Source: Candidatus Krumholzibacteriia bacterium
GTDB taxonomy: Bacteria > Krumholzibacteriota > Krumholzibacteriia > LZORAL124-64-63
NCBI GenBank assembly: GCA_029935695.1
Contig: JAOZJV010000090.1
Span: forward strand, 1 to 9,779
Reading direction: 5' to 3'
Length of the DNA: 9,779 nt
A program made the position numbers and the translations under genes. This document shows, piece by piece, positions 1 to 5,488 of the stretch. The notes beneath the pieces were generated by a model. The model was given only the letters and a program-made list of their open reading frames with translations. It did no database searches and was not told the origin of the DNA. Every line of letters begins with the position of its first letter. Positions within the stretch are counted from its first letter, which is position 1.

Positions 1-998
1 TGCCGGCCTGTGGCAGTTCGCTGAGTTACGTGGATATGATTGATAAAGCGGGCATCAGGGATCAGGGGCTGCCCGGCTTGTTTTATAAAATTAATCGGCT
101 GGTGAAGTTTCAGCATGGCAACGTGGAAATTTCAGCTGAACCAGCTGATAATTTCCTGATTACTTTTGAGGTGGACTACGATGATCCTCTGATCGGCAAT
201 CAGCAATACACTTGTGAGGTCACCCCCAAGGTATTCCGGAAGGAAATTTCTTCGGCCCGTACTTTTGCCATGATGTCTGATGTGGCTAAGCTCCAGGAAA
301 TGGGACTGGGCAAGGGTGGATCGCCGGACAATGCTTTGATCTTTGACAACGGCAGCATTGTCGGTGGACACGATCTGCGTTTCCCCAATGAGTGTGTCCG
401 GCATAAAATCCTGGATTTGATTGGCGATCTGGCCTTGCTGGGAATGCCCGTTCAGGGACACATCAAGGCCCGTTTTTCCGGGCATGCCACCAATGTGGGG
501 TTCACTAAAATACTGGCCAAGGCTGAGCGCCGCATGGCTCGCATCTACCCGCCCAGGGATGCCACTTACTGGGACATTTCCTCCATCTTGGAAATCATGC
601 CCCATCGTTACCCTTTCCTTCTTGTGGACCGGATTATTGATTTGGAACCCGGTAAGAAGGTTGTTGGTATAAAGAACGTTACAATCAACGAGCCCTTTTT
701 TCAGGGGCATTTTCCCAACCACCCCATCATGCCTGCGGTTTTGATCGTAGAGGCAATGGCCCAGGTTGGCGGCGTGCTCTTGCTCAGCAGTGTGGATGAA
801 CCTGAAGGTAAACTGGTGTATTTCAGCGGCATCGACGGAGCTCGGTTCCGGCAACCGGTCACTCCAGGTGATCAGTTGCGTTTTGAGCTGGAATTAGTGA
901 AATTACGAGGACCCATCTGTAAAATGAGGGGAACCGCATGGGTGGACGGTAAATTAGTTGCCGAGGCCAATCTCATGTCGAGCGTGGTGGACAGTTAG
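1..998 (+). CDS. lpxC-fabZ: Bifunctional LpxC-FabZ: UDP-3-O-acyl-GlcNAc deacetylase fused to 3-hydroxyacyl-ACP dehydratase (5' partial)
   Basis: The reading frame is open from the left edge (first full codon at base 3), so the start and the first roughly one third of LpxC, including the HxxEH zinc motif, lie outside. What remains of LpxC shows the ARTF motif followed by a [11 protein letters not shown] loop, the zinc-binding RHKILD motif (His codon at 402) and the SGHATN motif with the expected active-site His. The FabZ domain begins near base 565 with the [12 protein letters not shown] signature. It has the catalytic His in GHFPNHP (codon 708) and the catalytic Glu in EAMAQ (codon 750). LpxC performs the committed deacetylation of lipid A synthesis; FabZ dehydrates 3-hydroxyacyl-ACP, which competes for the same acyl pool. 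Fusion of the two is known in Bacteroidetes and related phyla. FabZ reads [12 protein letters not shown] where [12 protein letters not shown] is usual. The gene heads the visible lpx operon, with lpxA 24 bases downstream. Confidence 0.96.
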   Translation, partial: PACGSSLSYVDMIDKAGIRDQGLPGLFYKINRLVKFQHGNVEISAEPADNFLITFEVDYDDPLIGNQQYTCEVTPKVFRKEISSARTFAMMSDVAKLQEMGLGKGGSPDNALIFDNGSIVGGHDLRFPNECVRHKILDLIGDLALLGMPVQGHIKARFSGHATNVGFTKILAKAERRMARIYPPRDATYWDISSILEIMPHRYPFLLVDRIIDLEPGKKVVGIKNVTINEPFFQGHFPNHPIMPAVLIVEAMAQVGGVLLLSSVDEPEGKLVYFSGIDGARFRQPVTPGDQLRFELELVKLRGPICKMRGTAWVDGKLVAEANLMSSVVDS

Positions 999-1009
999 TC
1001 TGTTCTCCC

Positions 1010-1016
1010 AAGGAGG
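1010..1016 (+). promoter_or_regulatory. Ribosome binding site supporting the TTG start of lpxA
   Basis: AAGGAGG is a near-perfect Shine-Dalgarno sequence and ends 6 bases before TTG at 1023. It is the only strong site near the lpxA 5' end and decides for the rare TTG start, which no nearby ATG or GTG in frame can replace. Confidence 0.85.
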
Positions 1017-1022
1017 ATACTT

Positions 1023-1844
1023 TTGGAACCCATCGAAATCAACAAGAGCATCGGCCCCCGCGCCGTTCGCGAACCGGATATTCACCCCTCAGCGGTGGTG
1101 CATCCTTCGGCCCGACTGGGGCACAATATCAAAGTCGGGCCTCATGCGGTTATCGGCCCCGATGTTGTCATGGGACCCGACTGCGTTGTTGGATCTTCAG
1201 TCCTGATTGATGGTCACACGACCATCGGAAGTGGTAACCGCTTCTTCCATGGCTCGGCCATTGGCAGCGAACCCCAGGATAAAAAATTCGCCGGTGAAAA
1301 GACTTTTGTCGAAATCGGTGACAACAATGATTTCCGTGAGTTTGTCACCGTGCATCTGGCCACTGGTGAGGGTGATCAGACCCGTGTTGGCAGCAACAAT
1401 CTGCTGATGGCTTATGTGCACATCGCTCACAACTGTCACCTGCATGACAATACCATTTTGGCCAATGCCGTGAATCTGGCCGGCCATGTAGAGGTGGAGG
1501 ACAATGCCATCATCGGTGGCATGACCCCTGTGCACCAGTTTGTCAGGGTGGGGGCCTACTCTTTTGTGGGCGGTGGCAGCCGCTTGCCTCAGGATGTTCC
1601 TCCTTTCATCAAGGTGGCGGGCAATCCCATCGAAGTGGCGGGCATCAACAGCATTGGTCTGAAGCGTCAGGGCTTTGATGAGGTTGAATTGCTCAACCTG
1701 AAAAAAGCTTACCGTTTGCTTTACCGATCTGGGTTGAATGTGACCCAGGCTCTGGACCGCATGGCTGTGGATTGTCAGTTATCACCTCGACTTGAAGAGT
1801 TGATGGCCTTTATCAGGCGCTCTGATCGCGGTATTGTCAGGTGA
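1023..1844 (+). CDS. lpxA: Acyl-ACP--UDP-N-acetylglucosamine O-acyltransferase LpxA
   Basis: LpxA transfers a 3-hydroxyacyl chain from ACP to the 3-OH of UDP-GlcNAc in the cytoplasm, the first step of lipid A synthesis. The 273-residue product is slightly longer than E. coli LpxA (262) because of about ten extra N-terminal residues before IHPSAVVHPSA. The left-handed beta-helix hexapeptide repeats run from about residue 20 to 200. Conserved features are QDKKFAGE (Asp86, Lys88), HIAHNC with the catalytic His136 (His125 in E. coli), LAGH, and GGMTPVHQF. The C-terminal helical domain ends in RRSDRGIVR, matching the family end, so the gene is complete. The usual HRGT segment reads HLAT at residues 111-114. 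The start codon is TTG with a strong Shine-Dalgarno. The gene lies between lpxC-fabZ and lpxB; its stop precedes the chosen lpxB start by 40 bases. Confidence 0.96.
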   Translation: MEPIEINKSIGPRAVREPDIHPSAVVHPSARLGHNIKVGPHAVIGPDVVMGPDCVVGSSVLIDGHTTIGSGNRFFHGSAIGSEPQDKKFAGEKTFVEIGDNNDFREFVTVHLATGEGDQTRVGSNNLLMAYVHIAHNCHLHDNTILANAVNLAGHVEVEDNAIIGGMTPVHQFVRVGAYSFVGGGSRLPQDVPPFIKVAGNPIEVAGINSIGLKRQGFDEVELLNLKKAYRLLYRSGLNVTQALDRMAVDCQLSPRLEELMAFIRRSDRGIVR

Positions 1845-1884
1845 TTTCAGATCAGGTCCTCTGGGGCCCGAGGTGTTCAGGCTC

Positions 1885-3054
1885 GTGACTGATGACTCAA
1901 AACATATATTTATCTCCTGTGGCGAAGCCAGTGGAGACCGATACGGAGCGGCCCTTGTGGCCGCTCTTCGGTCTGTGTCCCCCCAATGCCGAATATCAGC
2001 CATGGGGGGACCTCTCATGGAGGCAGCCGGAGCAGATATTATCCAGTCATTCAAAGATGTTTCGGTGATGGGTTTCAGTGAAGCTATCGGAGCTTTGCCT
2101 AAGATTTTAAAAGTTCGTAAAAAGCTTGCCCATTTTATGAGCTCAGAAAACATTGATCTCTTTATTCCCATTGATTTTCCTGGTTTCAATGGCGGGCTGG
2201 CTGCCAAAGCCAGGAAAGCAAATGTTCCGGTTTTTTGGTTGATTGCACCCCAGCATTGGGCTTGGGGCAGTTGGCGAACTTCGGGCTTCAGCAACAATGT
2301 TTCCCGGCTGGGCACCATCCTGCCTTTTGAAGAGGAATATTTCCAGTCTCGTGGGCTGGATGTTTTTCCCATGGGTCATCCGCTGATGGAAGATTACGGC
2401 GGATCGTTTCCTTTTGAGAAACAATTGGACCAACGTGAAAGAAACCTTTCCCATCGGACGGCTCCTTTAAAAGTTGGTATTTTTCCCGGCAGCCGACACC
2501 AGGAAATCAAACATTTGTTGCCCGTTCTTAAAATTGCCGCCCAAACTTTGATAGGTCATTTGCTTGATCGGCCTGTGAAGTTTATTGTCAGCGCCGCCCC
2601 GGGTGTCGATCCTATCGAACTGGCCAATACTTTCAGTATTTCCGCCGAAATTATCCAGGCCCCCTTGCGTGAAATACTGCCCAAAGTGGACATGGCCTAT
2701 GTGTGCAGTGGCACTGCCAGCCTGGAAGTGGCCCTTGCCGGCGTTCCCCATGAATTGGTCTATAAGACAGGCTCGTTCAACAATTGGGTGGGCAAAAGAT
2801 TGATTAAGTCCGACCATATTGGGCTCAGCAACATCATCCTGAATGACGATTTGATCCGCGAACACCTTCAGGAAAATGCTGCCCCCTTGCCTTTGGCCAG
2901 GGATTTGTTGCGTTGGTTGGCAAGACCTAACGAGCGCCAGGTATTTTATCGTGGAGTTCGCCAGCTGCGAAAACTGTGCGGCAAAACCGGCGTTTGGGAA
3001 AGAACCGCCCACATGGCCCTGGAAATGATGGGGCCCGGGAAATCCGGAGTTTGA
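1885..3054 (+). CDS. lpxB: Lipid-A-disaccharide synthase LpxB
   Basis: LpxB is a GT19 glycosyltransferase that joins UDP-2,3-diacylglucosamine to lipid X, making the tetraacyl disaccharide 1-phosphate at the inner face of the membrane. Family motifs seen in order are CGEASGDRYGAAL (residues 12-24), a VMGFSEAIG segment, IDFPGFN, the PQHWAWG motif (usually PQVWAW), ILPFEEEYF, GHPLMEDY, FPGSRHQEI, and SGTASLEVALAGVP with the nearby VYKTGS. Starting at GTG 1885 gives 389 residues, close to the E. coli length of 382, and puts the first beta strand a few residues from the N terminus; GAGG at 1870-1873 could be its ribosome site. The frame is open further upstream: TTG 1834 would overlap lpxA by 11 bases but has no visible Shine-Dalgarno, and GTG 1873 is also possible. 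The identity is certain; the exact start is not. Confidence 0.94.
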   Translation: MTDDSKHIFISCGEASGDRYGAALVAALRSVSPQCRISAMGGPLMEAAGADIIQSFKDVSVMGFSEAIGALPKILKVRKKLAHFMSSENIDLFIPIDFPGFNGGLAAKARKANVPVFWLIAPQHWAWGSWRTSGFSNNVSRLGTILPFEEEYFQSRGLDVFPMGHPLMEDYGGSFPFEKQLDQRERNLSHRTAPLKVGIFPGSRHQEIKHLLPVLKIAAQTLIGHLLDRPVKFIVSAAPGVDPIELANTFSISAEIIQAPLREILPKVDMAYVCSGTASLEVALAGVPHELVYKTGSFNNWVGKRLIKSDHIGLSNIILNDDLIREHLQENAAPLPLARDLLRWLARPNERQVFYRGVRQLRKLCGKTGVWERTAHMALEMMGPGKSGV

Positions 3055-3055
3055 G

Positions 3056-3664
3056 GTGTTTTCCCAGAAACTCAAACTGATGCTGGCACCCAAAGCGTGG
3101 GGCGCTTTGCGTGCTACTGTCAGAATATCCTCCCTCGAGGGCCGTGTGCCCCTGGACCAGGGTCCACTCATTTTTGCCGGTCTTCACCGGGACATGATTG
3201 CCTCCATTCTTTTTATGCAAAAGGCCCAACCGTGGCTTCTGGTTTCCGGCAGCGATGATGGGGCTATTCTTGTGCGTGCCCTGAGCCATGATTCTTACCA
3301 CTTCATCACAGGCGCCACTGGTGAAAACGGGGGACGGGCCCTGGTGAAATTACGACAGACCCTGGAAGCGGGCCGTCACATCGGGTTGGCTGTTGATGGT
3401 CCCAAGGGTCCTTTCGGAGTGATTCATTCCGGGGTTTTCACCCTGGCCAAACTGACTGGGGCCACTATTGTTCCTTTGCTTCCAGAGGTCAAACCTGCCA
3501 TGGTTTTCAGCACCTGGGACCGAACGGTTGCTCCGCTTTTGTTCAGCAAAATCAAAATGCAGGTCGGTCCATTGATGAATATTTCATCCGAAGCCAGCGA
3601 TGATGACATTGACGTCATCCGCCAGAAGCTGCATTCATTTTTGCAACCCAAGGCAGGTCAATGA
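3056..3664 (+). CDS. DUF374 family acyltransferase, probable LpxJ-type lipid A late acyltransferase
   Basis: The 202-residue product belongs to the DUF374 branch of lysophospholipid-type acyltransferases. Supporting motifs are an N-terminal GLHRDM (in the place of the family WHGR), SGSDDGAIL (family SRSRDGELI), GENGGRALVKL, the hallmark VDGPKGP (family PDGPRGP) and LAKLTGATIVP. Members of DUF374 in epsilonproteobacteria are known as LpxJ and add a secondary acyl chain to lipid A precursors. The position here, one base after the lpxB stop and immediately before lpxK, fits a late acylation that could act before Kdo is added; that is inference. No signal peptide is seen, and the hydrophobic N terminus is short, so peripheral membrane attachment is plausible. 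The GTG start at 3056 is preceded by GGAG at 3046-3049, 6 bases away. No classical LpxL/LpxM gene is in the window. Confidence 0.85.
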   Translation: MFSQKLKLMLAPKAWGALRATVRISSLEGRVPLDQGPLIFAGLHRDMIASILFMQKAQPWLLVSGSDDGAILVRALSHDSYHFITGATGENGGRALVKLRQTLEAGRHIGLAVDGPKGPFGVIHSGVFTLAKLTGATIVPLLPEVKPAMVFSTWDRTVAPLLFSKIKMQVGPLMNISSEASDDDIDVIRQKLHSFLQPKAGQ

Positions 3665-3665
3665 C

Positions 3666-4757
3666 GTGAAAATTGTGGATCTTCGCCCCATGATCGTGAG
3701 ACGTTTCACCCGTTCAGATCAAAGTTCACCGAAGGTTGGCTTTCTTGGTCATCTTTCGGGGTTTGTCTCCGATTTTATTATCAAACGGCGGTTGGCTCAA
3801 CGTCCTGTCGCCAAAGGATGTCCTCTTTTGGTTTCCGTGGGGAATCTGGCCCTTGGAGGCACCGGAAAAACTCCAGTGGTCATGGCCGTTGCCCGTGATT
3901 TGGCTGCCGCCGGCATGCGGGGAGTTGTTCTGACCAGAGGGTACGGCTCTTCCCTGAAGGGCCCCCTGGTGGTGCAGCCGGATAATCTTCAGGCCGGTGA
4001 TGAAGCTCGCATGATGGCGGGTCGTCTCGAAGAATACGGCTGGTCTGTGGTTCAGTCTCGCAACCGGCCCCAGGGTTTGAAATTTTTGGAGAATCAACAC
4101 CCCGGCCTGAACGTTGTATTGCTTGAAGACGCCTTCCAAACCGATGGCCTGCCCCGCCACATTGATCTGGTGATCCTCGATTCATGGCGTGTGCAGCAAG
4201 AGAACCACCGCCTGCAACCGATCACCGGCTCCGTCTTTCCTTTTGGACCCTGGCGGGAATCTGCCAGTGGCGCCGATCGGGCCACGGCACTGCTGGTGGA
4301 AGGCAAAGACCCCTTACCAGATACAAGCCTCTGCGACCAACCTGTTTTTTCTTTCAGGCGGGGTGTGTATTTGCGGCAGGTTCAAGACGCTCAAGAAGGA
4401 CATGCGCCCAAAAACTGGGCCCTTGTTTCCGGCATTGCCCGACCAGAGAAATTTGAAACAGCCGCTGTGGATTTACTGGCCGAACCCATAGTGCTGAGTA
4501 TTCGTTGCCGGGATCATGAAAAATACTCTCGGCGTCTGTTGCGCTCGGTGCTCGCCACCATGGATGAAACAGGCAGTGAAGGGCTTGTCACCACCGCGAA
4601 GGATTGGGTGAAACTTTCCCATTTGTGGAAAGATCCCCGGCCGGTGATGGTTTTGGAAATGGAATTGGAGTGGACAAAAAAAGACGCGTTCAACCATTGG
4701 CTGGTTGAACGCGTCCGCAATCTTGAACGGAATCAGTCTGAGTTGACTGCTCCATAG
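3666..4757 (+). CDS. lpxK: Tetraacyldisaccharide 4'-kinase LpxK
   Basis: LpxK phosphorylates the 4' position of the lipid A disaccharide using ATP at the inner membrane. The 363-residue product has the variant P-loop segment VGNLALGGTGKTP (residues 58-70), the TRGYG motif, GDEARMMAGR (111-120), an LLEDAFQTDG segment at 152-161 that replaces the family DDGFQH but keeps one Asp (155), the GIARPEKF motif, RDHEKYS, and TTAKDWVKL. The start chosen is GTG 3666, one base after the previous stop, with AGG at 3655-3657 as a moderate ribosome site; the same stop-then-GTG arrangement starts the preceding gene. An upstream ATG at 3600 would add 22 residues unlike any LpxK and overlap the acyltransferase, so it was not used. 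ATG 3690 is a weaker alternative. The last 25 bases overlap the convergent lipoprotein gene, and codons 338-350 contain that gene's terminator. Confidence 0.93.
   Translation: MKIVDLRPMIVRRFTRSDQSSPKVGFLGHLSGFVSDFIIKRRLAQRPVAKGCPLLVSVGNLALGGTGKTPVVMAVARDLAAAGMRGVVLTRGYGSSLKGPLVVQPDNLQAGDEARMMAGRLEEYGWSVVQSRNRPQGLKFLENQHPGLNVVLLEDAFQTDGLPRHIDLVILDSWRVQQENHRLQPITGSVFPFGPWRESASGADRATALLVEGKDPLPDTSLCDQPVFSFRRGVYLRQVQDAQEGHAPKNWALVSGIARPEKFETAAVDLLAEPIVLSIRCRDHEKYSRRLLRSVLATMDETGSEGLVTTAKDWVKLSHLWKDPRPVMVLEMELEWTKKDAFNHWLVERVRNLERNQSELTAP
4676..4715 (-). terminator. Intrinsic terminator of the minus-strand lipoprotein gene, embedded in lpxK
   Basis: Bases 4683-4696 and 4702-4715 are perfect 14-bp inverted repeats (GACGCGTTCAACCA and its complement) around the 5-base loop TTGGC. 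On the minus strand the hairpin is followed directly by seven T (plus-strand A at 4676-4682). It begins 17 bases after the lipoprotein stop codon. On the plus strand no T run follows, so it should act only on minus-strand transcripts. It lies wholly in lpxK codons for residues 338-350. Confidence 0.9.
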
Positions 4758-5329
4758 AAAGTCACCATGAATCCACTTTCAATGGAGATTATTTCCGAAT
4801 TTCCAGTTTCGTGGCCGTGGAAAATCAATTCGCAGGCAGCCGTGAAGCTGTGGCCGGGGGTGGTATAAAGCTCCCTGTACCAGGGCTCTTCTTTCATCAC
4901 GCGATCGGCAATCAGAATACTTACGCTACCGTGGTCATTAACAGGAATGCGTGCTTCGCACATGCCGTTAGTAACATTGTAGGTGGTAAGTTCATCGGGC
5001 GCCCCGGGTCCAGGATGCCAAATCAAATCATAATGCGTAACATGGAACCAGCTCGATACACCGTCTTCAGGCAGAATAATTGAGCTGCTGTAGGGACGGG
5101 CATAAAAGAGGACCGGAACCCAATCAATGGGGAAGGTATCGTCGTCAGTGCCTGCTTCCTTGTCGGCGCCTACATCCAAATAGGCGGAAAGCAAAGGAGT
5201 TCCGGCATTGATGGATTCAACTTCGCACACAAGGCGCTGCCATTCATTTCCATCATGGTTGGAGCAACCGGCCAAAAGAGTGGCGCTGAGGGCTACGAAG
5301 AGCATGAGAGTCAGGTTTCGGCGATTCAC
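4733..5329 (-). CDS. Predicted outer-membrane lipoprotein of unknown function
   Basis: I do not recognise the family. The 198-residue product begins with a lipoprotein signal peptide: basic MNRRN, a hydrophobic stretch to about residue 18, and the lipobox LAGC with Cys22 as the predicted lipidated residue. The following residue is Ser, not Asp, which favours outer-membrane sorting by the E. coli rule. The mature part is rich in alternating hydrophobic and polar residues, suggesting a beta-sandwich. It includes an acidic GTDDDTFPIDW stretch (60-70), HYDLIWHPG (99-107), RIPVNDHGSVSILIADR (127-143) and HGHETG (171-176), plus three further Cys (35, 124, 166). The GTG start at 5329 has GGAGGA 7 bases upstream. 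An in-frame ATG at 5374 would give an atypical 15-residue extension ahead of the signal peptide and has a weak ribosome site. The gene is monocistronic, convergent with lpxK and divergent from nadB. Confidence 0.85.
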   Translation of the reverse strand: MNRRNLTLMLFVALSATLLAGCSNHDGNEWQRLVCEVESINAGTPLLSAYLDVGADKEAGTDDDTFPIDWVPVLFYARPYSSSIILPEDGVSSWFHVTHYDLIWHPGPGAPDELTTYNVTNGMCEARIPVNDHGSVSILIADRVMKEEPWYRELYTTPGHSFTAACELIFHGHETGNSEIISIESGFMVTFYGAVNSD

Positions 5330-5336
5330 GATTCTA

Positions 5337-5342
5337 TCCTCC
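5337..5342 (-). promoter_or_regulatory. Ribosome binding site of the lipoprotein gene
   Basis: The minus strand reads GGAGGA here, 7 bases before the GTG at 5329. This site, with the position of the signal peptide, decides for GTG 5329 over the upstream ATG at 5374. Confidence 0.8.
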
Positions 5343-5346
5343 GGGT

Positions 5347-5358
5347 GGACATATGTCC
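5347..5358. repeat. Perfect 12-bp palindrome, possible operator
   Basis: GGACATATGTCC is its own reverse complement and lies 17 bases upstream of the lipoprotein start, next to its ribosome site. It could bind a dimeric regulator or fold in the leader RNA, but a palindrome this short can occur by chance. Confidence 0.35.
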
Positions 5359-5477
5359 TGGATGATGGTTTCATCTCTGTGTCATGTTTATTTTCGTCCC
5401 GGTGCGAGAGAAACTTTAGTCCCTTTTGTTGTTTTTATTTTTCCGGGTCTTTGCAACTGCCTGTTATTGTGTCCCAT

Positions 5478-5482
5478 GGAGG
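5478..5482 (+). promoter_or_regulatory. Ribosome binding site of nadB
   Basis: GGAGG stands 6 bases before ATG 5489. It fixes the nadB start although the frame stays open upstream to a TTG at 5426; the extra 21 residues there do not resemble any NadB. Confidence 0.85.
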
Positions 5483-5488
5483 AAACAA

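Larger units (their letters stand above)
5330..5488. promoter_or_regulatory. Divergent intergenic region between the lipoprotein gene and nadB
   Basis: Both flanking genes read outward, so promoters for each must lie here or in the neighbouring coding ends. The middle (about 5400-5460) is rich in A/T, with a T-rich run at 5425-5451. I could not find a convincing pair of -35 and -10 boxes at normal spacing on either strand, and no riboswitch or known NAD-regulator operator was recognised. Confidence 0.6.

Noticed and set aside
30..32. GTG as the true start of the first gene
   Set aside because: The frame is open to the window edge and the protein there is already inside LpxC, after its first zinc motif; the gene is cut, not short.
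132..854. Long open frame (about 240 codons) on the minus strand opposite lpxC-fabZ
   Set aside because: It lies wholly antisense to a gene with unmistakable LpxC and FabZ motifs; its translation has no recognisable domain and no ribosome site was seen.
2467..3171. Minus-strand open frame of about 234 codons across the end of lpxB and the start of the DUF374 gene
   Set aside because: It is antisense to two well-supported genes, has no recognised motif, and reflects the codon bias of the sense strand.
3600..3665. Upstream ATG start for lpxK overlapping the DUF374 gene by 65 bases
   Set aside because: The added residues are out-of-frame translation of the acyltransferase end and do not resemble LpxK; GTG 3666 gives a normal N terminus.
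5258..5270. Small inverted repeat GGTTG/CAACC on the plus strand, considered as a terminator for the lpx operon
   Set aside because: The stem is only 5 bp and no T run follows, so it does not support an intrinsic terminator.
5426..5488. Upstream TTG start for nadB
   Set aside because: The 21 extra residues are unlike NadB, and a strong GGAGG directly precedes ATG 5489.
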